Below the pieces are notes generated by a model that had not been told where the DNA came from, ran no database searches, and saw only the letters and a list, made by a program, of their open reading frames with translations. Shown here in pieces: positions 46,211 through 57,439 of a DNA stretch of 64,000 bases; position 1 is the first letter of the stretch; the number at the start of each line of letters is the position of its first letter. The stretch comes from Hydra vulgaris. Taxonomy: Eukaryota > Cnidaria > Hydrozoa > Anthoathecata > Hydridae. The translations under genes were made by a program, and so were the position numbers. The stretch is from assembly GCF_038396675.1 (NCBI RefSeq), contig NC_088931.1, forward strand, positions 5,850,001 through 5,914,000. The letters run 5' to 3'.

Positions 46211-46472
46211 AGGTCAAGAAATATCAAGCATACCAACTGTTTTGGAAGAAATATCAGACATACCAACTGTTTTGGAAGCAACATCAGACATACCAACTGT
46301 TTTGGAAGCAACATCAGACATACCAACTGTTTTGGAAGCAACATCAGGCATGTCGCGAAACAAAACACCCTCCATCGCAGTTAAAATTTCAATAAAAAAC
46401 TTCAAATCATGCTTTGAGGATTATGAGCAAGGAGGTAGATTTACAGCGACCATAGTTTCTAAGAAAACGTAA
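46211..46472 (+). CDS. Possible exon encoding DIPTVLEATS repeats (unrecognised)
   Basis: Directly after an acceptor-like 'tttacttacag' (ending 46,210) the plus frame reads 'GQEISSIPTVLEEI', then three DIPTVLEATS units, then a non-repetitive tail 'GMSRNKTPSIAVKISIKNF' and 'KSCFEDYEQGG', ending at TAA 46,470-46,472. The tail has mixed, protein-like composition. No family is recognised. It lies 690 bp upstream of the VIAAT-like gene in the same orientation. It may be the last exon of an upstream gene, part of a repeat element, or chance. No initiator in this frame is needed if it is an internal or terminal exon. Confidence 0.35.
46229..46350. repeat. 30-bp coding-compatible minisatellite
   Basis: Unit of 30 bp containing 'cataccaactgttttggaag', about four copies, nearly identical. 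Period 30 keeps the frame open, with peptide unit DIPTVLEATS. Confidence 0.93.
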
Positions 46473-47158
46473 ATAGTTGAGAACAAGAAAAAGTCAGCAT
46501 GTCTCAAAGACTATATTGTTTCTTATTACAAAATTATTCGTCAAGTCGCAGTTTTTTATGATTTTTATGAATTAATTCTTATGAATTTAAAAAAAAACGT
46601 TTTATAATTAAAAAATAAAATATTTTTAAACTCCACTTTTTTGGTTCACTACACCGCCATCTTAATTGAACAGGATTTACTTTGATGTTGTAGCTCCTTG
46701 TACAAATACATAAAGCATTTGCGTATTTTAAAATTAAAAAAAAAATAGTTTTTTAAATCATTAAACATATCAAAACTTGTAAAAAGATTTTTTGAGATTA
46801 TATAATTATAAACCCCCAAAAAATTAAGATTTGAAAATTAAAGTATATAACATATATTTTATTTTTAACAATAACATCATCTTAAATCACAGAGGTTTTA
46901 AAAAATAAATTTTAGGACTTTAAATATCTATGTGACATAAAAAATCGTTTTGAATTTAACCATTTCTGTTTAAGACTTACTTTCAAAAATGTCTTAATAT
47001 GCTCAAAATGAAAAAACCAATCAAGTGTGCAATATGATGCTCACTCTACCTTGCGCTTGTTCATCCTTTTTTTTTTCTGGATCTGCAGATGCCTAAATCC
47101 GAAATATTGTACATTTAAGACAATGACTATTTATAACTAATTTTTTTATCTGCTTCCA

Positions 47159-48508
47159 ATGGTCTCGGAAGAGCGACAAGCTTTAATACACAATGATGAA
47201 TTACTGAGAGTAACAGATCCTGAATTTAATGGAGTTAATGCTTCTGGATCGGAACAATGTGAGTCCTCACCACGAAACCAAAATGAAACTTCGGTCAAAC
47301 AGGAAGACTTAACAACAGTATGTGAAACATTTTGGAACATTTGCAACACTATTCAAGGTCTTCCTATTCTTGCAATACCATATACGTTTAAATCAGGAGG
47401 TTGGTGGTCTCTTTTGACACTTGTGATTGTTGCTGCTGCTTCAAATTATACAAGCATCATACTTGTTAGGAGTTTATACGAAATACGAGATGGAGTAAAA
47501 GTTCGCGTAAGAAGTAGTTACATGGATATAGGAGAAGCATTCTGGGAAAAAGGCGGGAGGCTTATGGTGATGATTATTATGGTGATTGAATTAGTTTTTG
47601 TTGCCACTATGTATCCCATTTTAGTTGGTGCAATGTTTAATAAATCATTTCCAGATATAAGCTTGCCGATTTGGGCTTGGACAATGATAGGAGGAATAGC
47701 ATTGTTACCAAATACTCTTTTAAAAAATTTATCTCAAGTAGCCTGGACTAGTATATTAACTGTTTCCAGTGCCATTATTATATTTGTTAGCATAGTAGCA
47801 TACAGCATAGCTAGGTCGAGTGAATGGCAAGTTTCTAACATGAACAATTTTGAACCAAACGAGTTCCCTGCAGCACTTGGCATTCTTGTTGCTTGTTACT
47901 TAGCCCAACCGTTTGTTCCGTTCATTGAATCAACAATGAAAAGACCAGAAAAATTTGAATCAACTCTAAATTATGCTTTTATAGCAATGTCTATTATGAG
48001 TGTTTTGGTGGGAATATTCGCAGATTTAACATTTTATCCTGACACAGACGAAGTAGTAACAAATAATTTACCGGTTGGTGCTGTACGCCAAATTGTAAAC
48101 GCAATGGCTGCTATTTTAGCTTTTACTTCTTACACTTTGCCGATGTTTACAAGCTTTGATATTATTGAAAAATCTAACTTTCCGTGTTTTCCCGCAGATT
48201 TTGGTAATAATGTATATAGTCTACCAGTTCAAATGATGAGACTACTATTAGTATTAGCTACGATATTTATGGCTGCATTTATTCCACGGTTCACATACTT
48301 ACTTGCACTTATTGGTAGTATTACTGGCATTGCATTGGAGTTTATTTTCCCAGCTCTATTTCATATGAAAATTTATTGTATGCACCTTAGGTGGTATGAG
48401 TTTGGGATTGACATACTTATTGTATTTATCGGAACTCTCACAATGACAATAAGTTTAATAGTGTCGTGGATATCTTTATATAATTGTTTTGCCTTTCAAA
48501 ACTGTTGA
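47159..48508 (+). CDS. Vesicular inhibitory amino acid transporter-like protein (SLC32/AAAP)
   Basis: An intact 449-residue single-exon ORF. Residues 1-55 form a hydrophilic N-terminus (expected cytosolic), followed by about ten membrane segments, starting with 'FWNICNTIQGLPILAIPYTF' (58-77) and 'LLTLVIVAAASNYTSIILV' (85-103). VGAT-like landmarks are the N-IQG-----PY motif in TM1, 'VRVRSSYMDIGEAFW', 'IELVFVATMYPILVG', 'LLPNTLLKNLSQVAW', 'FIESTMKRPEKF', 'VVTNNLPVGAVRQIVNAM' and 'SYTLPMFTSFDIIEKS', in the same order as in VGAT/SLC32A1. The family loads GABA and glycine into synaptic vesicles using the proton gradient. Substrate here is inferred, since invertebrates have several divergent paralogues. 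It is shorter than vertebrate VGAT (about 525), mostly at the N-terminus. ATG 47,159 is the first in frame. An upstream coding exon is not excluded. Confidence 0.9.
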   Translation: MVSEERQALIHNDELLRVTDPEFNGVNASGSEQCESSPRNQNETSVKQEDLTTVCETFWNICNTIQGLPILAIPYTFKSGGWWSLLTLVIVAAASNYTSIILVRSLYEIRDGVKVRVRSSYMDIGEAFWEKGGRLMVMIIMVIELVFVATMYPILVGAMFNKSFPDISLPIWAWTMIGGIALLPNTLLKNLSQVAWTSILTVSSAIIIFVSIVAYSIARSSEWQVSNMNNFEPNEFPAALGILVACYLAQPFVPFIESTMKRPEKFESTLNYAFIAMSIMSVLVGIFADLTFYPDTDEVVTNNLPVGAVRQIVNAMAAILAFTSYTLPMFTSFDIIEKSNFPCFPADFGNNVYSLPVQMMRLLLVLATIFMAAFIPRFTYLLALIGSITGIALEFIFPALFHMKIYCMHLRWYEFGIDILIVFIGTLTMTISLIVSWISLYNCFAFQNC

Positions 48509-49216
48509 AAGGAGTGTATATATTATAAATAGATTTAGTTTTATATAGAAGTAGATTCTATTTTTTATTTATTTTATGCAGCTTTTTGCATGCCAAACTA
48601 ATTAACCATATGCCATTGATTAGCAATGAATGATTTACATGACACTATATTAAAGACTTAACTGTTCAAAAATGATCATTACTTAATTGTATGACAACCA
48701 AGGATCCACAACAATTTTATAACTATAATTTTTTGGGGCACTATCCAAAGGTTACGAATTTTTTCGGCACCATGTCAACAGAAGGCAAATATCAACAATG
48801 TGTCATTGTATGAAAGTTTTGCTTATTAGTTTTTTTATTTTAATTTTTTTATTTCTTGATACATGCAGGTCATTGCATGTAATCGTGCAAGTAAAGTATT
48901 AAATGTAAATTTCATTTTAGGCTAAATAAGTAATATCATATCATATAAAAAATCATATTGTAAAAGTATCAGCAATTTAACTAGATATTTAAAGTTGAAA
49001 AAAGTTAAAAAATATTAAATTTATACTTACAACTCATTGGTCTTGTGGATAAACTTAATCACAACATTTAGAATAAAAAAGAAACAGAAAACTGGAAAGG
49101 TGAAACTACTCAGCTACTTTTTTATTCCAAATATTGTATATACAAATACAAAGTATTAACAAATGCTTTGTTAATACTTGCGCTACTAAATAATAAATAT
49201 CTTAGATTTAAATACG
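48509..49216. other. 3' flank of the VIAAT-like gene
   Basis: AT-rich; the 3' UTR probably ends within the first few hundred bases, but I see no unambiguous polyadenylation signal. No other gene. Confidence 0.5.
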
Positions 49217-49493
49217 AGAGACGGCTGAATAAGTGCGAATTTTATAAGTGCAAACTGGCATAAGTGCGAATGGCGTAAGTGCGAACTGGCGTAAGTGCAA
49301 ACTTGCATAAGTGCTAACTAGCATCAATGCGCCAAAAGAATTTGCTTTTATGCCAATTTGTAGTTATGAATGTTCGCATTTATGCCAATGTTTACAAACT
49401 CTTTTGGTTCACTTATGCTAGTTCGCACTTACGCCATTTGCACTTATGCCAGTTTGTACTTATGAAGTTCGCACTCATTCAGTCGTCCCCTTG
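49217..49493. mobile_element. Foldback element with reiterated 'cataagtgcgaactgg'
   Basis: Left arm 'gagacggctgaataagtgcg' and, inverted, right arm 'ggggacgactgaatgagtgc' form about 100-bp inverted halves. Each is built from five to six copies of a roughly 16-bp unit ('ggcataagtgcgaact'). The right half carries the units in opposite orientation. Non-coding. Confidence 0.85.
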
Positions 49494-49847
49494 TAAACAC
49501 GGCGTTTTATAAAATGCTAAAAATGTATAAATAAAAATATGATCAACTAAAAATTTAGTCCGACTAAAATTTAATATGTAATCTCTGGCAATCATATGCA
49601 TGATTTTCGAATCATTTGGTTTGCTAGTTATCCAACTAAAAGCATTTTTATACAATTTCTTTAATTGCATGTTTATGCAATATATGTAAATAGTCCATTA
49701 CAAGATAGACGTCTTGATTATAAATTGTACTTTTATATTACTTGTCTATGTCGAGAAAAAATTTCTGCTCGGGATTTTTTTGAAATAGGCGAAATCTGGA
49801 TGTTTTTACTATGTGTGTATACATATAATAAAAACATCCAGATTTAC

Positions 49848-49848
49848 A

Positions 49849-49920
<72 letters not shown>
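49848..49920. repeat. (TA)n microsatellite
   Basis: Pure TA run, bordered on the left by an inverted repeat ('catccagattt', 49,834) of upstream 'aaatctggatg' (49,792-49,802). Confidence 0.96.
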
Positions 49921-49923
<3 letters not shown>

Positions 49924-50380
49924 GTCCCTGGCAGTACCGCGCTCAACTTGTTTATTCGCGTAGCGGCTTTGTTCGTCAAGGTTCGTGTTTCGGAGTTATA
50001 GAGTTGGGATAGGGTTATAACCACATGTAGCCTCAATTGTAGTGGCATTCTTGGCCTTGGGAAGGTGAATTACACAAAAAAAATGTGTATATATATGTAT
50101 ATAACAAATATATTTGTGAAGAAAAAAAGATATGTAAAATTAACATTGAATTGTGAAGTTATATTTATAATAGTTTAAATTTTATTGTTGTTTTGTTGCT
50201 GTTGCTTCAAAAGGACCATGAAATATTTAAATTTTCGACGGTGTTTTAAAAATTCAATAAATTGGAAAATAAACACCTGCCAACGTAACTCCCTTCCATA
50301 AGTATGCACCTCATTAGTTGTAAAGAATTAACAATAATTTAAATAAAATTATAGATATTTTTAATTTTTGTTTATGTAGC
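49921..50380. other. 5' flank of the ANKRD40 homologue
   Basis: Non-coding, AT-rich. It ends with a pyrimidine-rich acceptor-like 'tttttgtttatgtag' one base before the ATG. Confidence 0.5.
50365..50380 (+). promoter_or_regulatory. Splice-acceptor-like site before ANKRD40 ATG
   Basis: 'tttttgtttatgtag' followed by C and ATG. The U-rich tract and AG fit a 3' splice site. Because only one base separates it from the start codon, the 5' UTR must come from an upstream exon or a trans-spliced leader. The latter is known in Hydra; its use here is inference. Confidence 0.45.
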
Positions 50381-51001
50381 ATGGAGTGGTTGGAAAATCC
50401 TGAAGAAAAACTTCGAGAAGCGGCTTCTACCGGAGATAAAGATTTACTGAACAAGCTTATTACTAATGGGGCACAAATCAACTCTCAAAATAAAATGAAT
50501 GGATGGACAGCTTTGCACTGGGCATCTAAGAGAGGGCACTTTGAATTAGTTTGTATTTTACTACACCATCGCGCAGAACCCTCTATTAAAAACTTTAATG
50601 GTGAAACAGCAGCTGACGTCGCATTTAATGAAAAAATAAAACAGTTTATAATCTCCAAAACAACCAATATCTGTTTCCAAAATTTCACTGAAGACAAATA
50701 TGTTCAAACAGAAGCTTCGCATAATAACGAATTAATGTCTGTTATTACCACCAACGTCATCAGTTCCCCGGAACTAGTACTTAAGATCAAAGAGGTAAAG
50801 CAAACTGATTTTATAGAAATTGAGTTAGACTTGAGTAATTTAACATATCAAAATTTGATAGATACATGTGCCTATGAATTGAAATTAAAATCTAGTCTCG
50901 ATATTTCAAAAGTTCGAAAGCTTCCGAATACGATTATTAGGAAAGACAAAGACGTAAAAAGACTTAATCAATTCCAGGAAATCGAGATTGAGACGAATTG
51001 A
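50381..51001 (+). CDS. ANKRD40: Ankyrin repeat domain-containing protein 40 homologue
   Basis: An intact 206-residue single-exon ORF. Residues 1-40: 'ENPEEKLREAASTGDKDLLN' and the first ankyrin repeat with 'GAQINSQNKMNGWTALHW', which runs into a second repeat ('ASKRGHFELVCILLHHRA', 'EPSIKNFNGETAADVAF'). A variable linker (about 85-130) is followed by the ANKRD40-specific C-terminal region: 'DFIEIELDLSNLTYQNLID', 'ELKLKSSLDISKVRKLPN' and 'IRKDKDVKRLNQFQEIEIE'. The C-terminal 'RKLPNT-hydrophobic-RKDKDV-RL-FQE' string identifies this family rather than a generic ankyrin protein. The molecular role is poorly known. Human ANKRD40 is longer, mainly in the linker. The ATG at 50,381 sits one base after an acceptor-like AG, so the mRNA may begin with a spliced 5' exon or leader. 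Confidence 0.93.
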   Translation: MEWLENPEEKLREAASTGDKDLLNKLITNGAQINSQNKMNGWTALHWASKRGHFELVCILLHHRAEPSIKNFNGETAADVAFNEKIKQFIISKTTNICFQNFTEDKYVQTEASHNNELMSVITTNVISSPELVLKIKEVKQTDFIEIELDLSNLTYQNLIDTCAYELKLKSSLDISKVRKLPNTIIRKDKDVKRLNQFQEIEIETN

Positions 51002-53093
51002 AAATCGAATAATATAAAATGTGTTCTGTCAGCGTATGAATTTTAAATTTGAGAACCTTAGGACATAAAATAGTTGAGGAATCCGCGTAGGTTCTGAGTA
51101 AAAAATGGAAAAAAGTTATAAATTTTCAAAATCGCTTTTTAATCAGTTGAGCGTTAAAACAAACAACCATTATTCAACTAATAATAATGACTAATAATGT
51201 TCTCCCATAAAAGTTTTACCAATAAAAAAAGGTTATAGGACTGGTCCGTTGGTAGTTTTAAACTAGCTCATAATGTTAGTGTTAACACAAAAGGTTCTGT
51301 TGCGTTTAGTTTTCTGCATTCTTTTCCAATTCAAGAAAAATATAATGTAATGATTTTTGAAAAATATTTTAAAAGACGTGTCGTAAACTTTAGCTGTTAC
51401 TTTAAATATGTGAACACATTCACTAAATTTTCTTTGGTTGACTACCTTAACAAGTTCAGTTGACATAATATCATGCCTTTCTCGTAAGTTTTGATGATCA
51501 AGCTAAATAAAGATTTCTGATGAGTCTCAATTGATAAACACTGTGTAAAATAAAAAAATTATTAAAAAAAAAATTGATAAGTGATTTTCTACTAAATTGA
51601 TATGGCTCTGTTTTAACAGTATTACCTAAATGTGTATAAAAGAATATATATTTTAGAAGAACCCTCCAACTTTTACATGTTAAGTAGTGCCTTAATATTA
51701 ATTTTGGGGTTCATTTCGCTTAATCGTTTTTTGAAGTAACGAACTTTTATAACCGGGTTCAGTCGTTTAACAATCTTTTATCAAAAAATTTATTCGATGA
51801 AAAATCTTGATTGAGAACTGGTTTGCTCTTTCCCCAACCCTCATAAACTTAATTGGGTGCACGCATTAAGGCTGTAAAGTCGTTGGTTCGGCAACCTAAC
51901 TGAGTTTTTGTATTTTTGCAGAAGCTTTGTAATCTTGATTTAGCTGCCAGTCAATTGAATTACGTAAAATCTTTAGTGAAGTTGATTTAGTCATTTAAGT
52001 TCATCGGCTTGACTTCTGCTTCAAGGTCCTTCAAGGAATAAACTTTGTCAATGTCTTGATCTCGTTCAATTAGAAAACTTCTCCTTAGATGATGAAGTGA
52101 AACTTATAAAGACTTTTATTGAGGATCGCACCAGGCTGCAATTTTCTTGGTCAAACTTTATTAGTAAAACATATTTATTGACTTCGGTCTAGCATGTTAT
52201 GGTTTTCAAATAGATTTTGTCCAAATGAGGACGAGGGAGGGGGAAATTTTTAACAGGGAAGCCAGAAAGCAAACAAAGCTCATTTCTACTAGAACATAAA
52301 AACATTTTAAGGTGAGCGTAATCAACATTGTTCTTGATGTTTTTATTCAAAAGATGCAAACCCTTAACGTCACTTGAAATATACGTGAATAAAAAGGAGT
52401 AAAGAAACTCATTAAAAAAATTCGTTATTAGGATACTCTGAAGCACGTCAATCTTTTTGGTCTAATTGCAAAAGATGAGCGGCTCAATTAAGAGAGCACA
52501 AAGATCTACAGTGAACCTCAACCAACTCATCAATCTTTTAACTATTTCTATTGAGCATGGTCATGCAAAACATCTGTGCTACTACAAATCCAGGACAAGT
52601 TTCCTTTTGAGCGAAGCTTACAAAGTCAATTTTTTTAAGGCAGACTGTCGCCTAGTAAACTTCAGTTACTGGCAATATCTGAATGTTTAATAACTGTGGT
52701 TCTTATTTATGCGTACTAATGTCAGTTTTTGTATTGACATTAGTATACAATACGTAAACGTATTGTCATTTGTTTATTGATGTTGGTTTAGTTTGATAAG
52801 AATGTATATATCTTGTAGACTTAATCAGACCTTATAAATTTTTTTTTTCATTTGTTTAGTGATCAAAAACAAATACAGTAAATCTAATTATAGTTTGATA
52901 AAGAGGTGCTGCACCAGGCCCTCCATGGTGATGAAAATAAAAACATAGAACCTACAGACAAAGAAGCAATTGTGTCTCTAAAAGTTACTTTTTATGCTGT
53001 CTTTGATTGACGGAGCGTTCACTGCTATTTGGGAAAGCGCACAACGACTCTATTTGAAAAAAAGTTATATAGTTTTTCACAATTTCGTACAAG
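51002..53093. other. 2 kb without recognised gene
   Basis: Mixed AT-rich DNA. Short ORFs at 52,189-52,446 (minus) and 52,466-52,690 (plus) have no recognisable domain. A 'ctgatgagtctcaattgata' string at 51,516-51,535 superficially recalls a ribozyme core but does not complete one. Confidence 0.5.
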
Positions 53094-53475
53094 CTAACGT
53101 TCTAGTTTTTTGTAGTTCGAGTTGACGTGTGATTTTAAATTGCTTGATGCTCTTTTACGGCGTTCTTCAAGTATTGTTAGACCGAGCTGTTGGAGTTGAT
53201 TTTCATAGGACAGGTGTTTAATAGATGATATTGTTTTTGTTGCTCGATGTTGGACTTGCTCGAGGAAAACAATGTCGAACGGACACACCAAAGTCTCGTT
53301 CGATTACAGCCTTTTTGAGTGGATAACGCGTGCCGTCAAGGTTAGCCATCGAGTACTCGTGCGTCAATTTGTTGCATGCGCGACCGACATGCATTACTTT
53401 GCATTTTTTAAATGTTGAAATGCATGTGCTAAATATGTGACCATTTGACTGCTCTGTTAATGTCAGCTTGAAGAC
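53094..53475 (-). pseudogene. LINE C-terminal fragment
   Basis: On the minus strand from 53,430 the frame reads 'KCKVMHVGRACNKLTHEYSM', 'ANLDGTRYPLKKAVIERDFG', then a second frame 'DIVFLEQVQHRATKTISSIK', 'HLSYENQLQQLGLTILEERR', 'KRAS'. These are the CR1-like post-motif-C blocks (KCKVMHVG; ERDLGV) and the C-terminal 'EQVQRRATK...LSYE.RL..LGL..LE.RR' block. The segment between ERDFG and EQVQ is deleted or scrambled. Dead fragment. Confidence 0.8.
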
Positions 53476-54096
53476 TTAATTTCAGAGTTAAAAAACACGT
53501 GTTTTTTGATAAATTTTTTAATTGATTATAATGAAAATCCATTTTTTGTATTAAACTTAGATATTATCAACTTAATGATATAATAAATCAATTAAAAACC
53601 AAGAAACGCCAAAAAAAAGTTTTTGCCTAATGGTTTTTTCTTGTTTAATTTAAGCCGCAAAGGTTAATGGATTGAATTATGTAACTACAGAAGTAGTCAG
53701 TTTTTTATTTGATACAAATTTTATGCAAAAAATCGACTTTTTAGGCGTAAAAAAATATTCTAGCTACCTCTGTGTTGTAAGATACTTTACTTTAATTTTA
53801 CGGGTGTTAACTGTTTAGAGAACCGACTCAAAATATTTTCTTAAAACCTTTGTTATTTATTGTTATGAAAAACAAAATGATACAATAAACTGACAGACTA
53901 TAATGTTAAATGAAATAACTACCGGTCTACAACTCTTTGTTACCGGACGTAAAAATTGTGAAAAAGTATTTCAATATCGATCACATTAGGGACAAAAAAC
54001 TTTTAAAAATAATGTAAGATTTTTTGTTTTGACCTATTTTTATTATTATTATTATTAGTTTCATTATTGTTTATTATTATCATGATTTATTTATTT
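53476..54096. other. AT-rich spacer
   Basis: No recognised gene. It leads into a TTA trinucleotide repeat. Confidence 0.5.
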
Positions 54097-54098
54097 AC

Positions 54099-54186
<88 letters not shown>

Positions 54187-54187
54187 A
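54097..54187. repeat. (TTA)n microsatellite
   Basis: About 30 copies of ATT/TTA with one terminal interruption. Shorter TTA clusters lie just to the left. Confidence 0.97.
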
Positions 54188-54730
54188 TTATTATTTATTA
54201 CTAATAACATCTACCATGAATACCTAATTCAAATCTTAGTATAACTATGTCAATAATTTTCTATTAATTTTGAAATATTAATTATAATAATCATTATATT
54301 AGACGTCAAATCATCTGGAAATATTGGAATATATGGTTACAAAAATATTGTAATACACAATTAAAAAATTCTAATAACTTTGTATCCATGTTGCGATCAT
54401 TATTTTACAGGAAAAGAGTGTGTTCTTTTACAAGAAGGAAGCGTGTGTTTCACAAAGTGCAAAAGATTAATCAATTTCTTCACATTAAATTTTTGGTGTT
54501 CTTTACATTTATTTCTTAACAATTCCTCAACAATTAGGTTATAGTGAAATTTCTCTAATAAGAACCTATAAATGTTAGTTTATTGGTACATAACAATGTT
54601 TTATTCATTTTTTGTGTTTTATTTCAAGGATTTATATTTTTGTATTTAATATTTTTGACAGATTTACTTAAAAGTAATTCTCCAAATATGGATTCTTACT
54701 TTAGCAGTAACATATTTAGACAGTGTGTTT

Positions 54731-54805
54731 ATGGCTGACTATTGGAAATCAACTGGTAAGAGATATTGTGATTTTTGCAAATGTTGGACAGCTGACAATA
54801 AAGCT
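54731..54805 (+). CDS. WBP4: WBP4 (FBP21) first coding exon
   Basis: ATG 54,731 opens 25 codons, [20 protein letters not shown] then ADNKA, ending at a consensus donor (GCT|GTAAGT, GT at 54,806). The string MADYWKS...K.(F/Y)CD(F/Y)CKCW.ADN is the conserved N-terminus of WW domain-binding protein 4, carrying the first cysteine pair (C13, C16) of its U1-type zinc finger. WBP4 is a spliceosomal B-complex protein that uses WW domains to bind proline-rich splicing factors. The intron is phase 0. No later exon is recognised in the remaining 9.2 kb, so intron 1 spans at least to the window's end. It contains the microsatellites, minisatellite block and two transposons downstream. Acceptor-like AGs (for example 'atttagacag', ending 54,723) precede the ATG. 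Confidence 0.85.
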
Positions 54806-54824
54806 GTAAGTTTTTTAAAATAAT

Positions 54825-54966
<142 letters not shown>

Positions 54967-55025
54967 TAAATTATATTATAAACATTAGTATTTAGCTAAT
55001 TCCTGGTACTGCGGGTAACAGTAAC

Positions 55026-55640
<615 letters not shown>

Positions 55641-55730
55641 CAGTCTATCAAGTAACAAAAAAAAAAATTCTGGTCTTGCATTTTAATTTTTACTTTTTGT
55701 CAACAAAACTTTCTGACAACCAGCTAGGAG

Positions 55731-55950
<220 letters not shown>

Positions 55951-55973
55951 TCTATATCTATATAGATCTATAG

Positions 55974-56460
55974 TTTGTTGTCTTTGGGAAGAGCGGAAGG
56001 AAAAAAGTGATACTTATGCCAACACATACGTCACTTTTAATTACTTTTGACTTTCGTCCAACATTTGCGTGTTGGACGAAAGTAAAAACCATTAATTTAA
56101 TTACAAATAAATCGTTTTTAAAAAAAAACACAAAAACGCAAATTTAATCGACCAGAATATTTTAAAAACATTCTGAATGTTTTTAACAATATAAACAATG
56201 TTTTTATTTTTATTTTTTATAATAAAATGTTTTTATTTTTAATTTTTTTAATAAAATGTTTTTATTTTTATTTTTTTTTACTGTAAATCATGTGCGGAGT
56301 GTTGCTACATCAACCATCTTATAGCCTGACTCGCAAGGGAGTGCTGCTACATCGACTGACAAATAGCCTCACTCGCAAGGGAGTGTTGCTACATCAACTG
56401 ACAAATAGCCTGACCCGCAAGGGAGTGCTGCTACATCTACTATCTTTTAGCCTGATAATT
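55974..56460. repeat. Duplicated block, copy B, with 43-bp minisatellite
   Basis: Starts 'tttgttgtctttggg' and parallels copy A throughout ('ttatgccaacacatacgtca', 'aaaccattaatttaattaca', 'gaccagaatatttt'), ending in four minisatellite units at 56,290-56,450. Identity looks high but with several indels. A TA microsatellite precedes each copy. Confidence 0.88.
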
Positions 56461-57439
56461 TTTTAATTAATAATTTGATAATTTTTTTTATATTTTATAG
56501 GGTTTATGAAAATTAAGAAAATCTGAAATTTAGAACCTCCAACCCCTTACGCTTCTTGAGATATTCAGAATTCAATTTTTTTATTTATGCTGACTCAGCA
56601 TTTTTTGCAAAATACTTTTTTGTTGTTAAATAGCAATATTTTATGAACCAAATGAGGTATCATCCTGAAATTTTGTGCATAGACAATTTTCCACATGGCA
56701 GATACAAATTTCAAATTAAAATTTTTTTTTTGACCACCATAACTATATGTAAATTAAATAATAAAGGCATATATTTTGGGGTATTTTGATGGTCAAAAAA
56801 TGGTGATGTCACTTTGATCATTTTTTGAGGCATTGTTATAACTTGCAATATAGGTATCAAACATCACTATTAATAAAAAATATATTACTGTATTTTTCAA
56901 CTTTTCAAAATGCAGCCTTTTTAGTAAAGCTTATATATATGCTGAGTCAGCATAAAATTTGTTGCTAAATTATTTATGACAAAACTTGCTATATCTTAAT
57001 TTTATATTGTAAAAAGATATTATTAAAGTCTTTTTGAGGCAATAATAAATTTGAAATTTATTTATATTTTTTTGTGTGCCTAGGGTAGGGTATATTTCTT
57101 TTATAGATAAAACCTTTTATTTCCTCATTATTATATTATTGCTTCTGATTTCATGTTGTAAATATTAGTTTCCCGTTACTATGCAGAATTTTTATATTTA
57201 CTTAACCAATTAATAAATGTTAAATAATTACTATATGATCTGTAACTAAAATAAAAATTAATTACCCTTTAATCATGTATAAGAGGATATTATAATAAAA
57301 TGTATAAATAATTTACCATAAACTAAATAATGTTAATGGTATTTCTAAAAAATATTTATTTTGTAAAATATTTGAAAACTAGATTTTTTGAATAAATTTA
57401 AAAGTTGGAAAATATGTAAAAATGTTCTATTTTGTTAGA

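Noticed and set aside
46229-46350. CRISPR-like array
   Set aside because: Directly adjacent identical 30-bp units with no spacers; a minisatellite.
51516-51540. 'ctgatgagtctcaattgataaac' resembling a hammerhead ribozyme core
   Set aside because: The conserved GAAA is TAAA here and I could not pair convincing helices I and III. Such motifs occur in Penelope-like elements, but none lies here.
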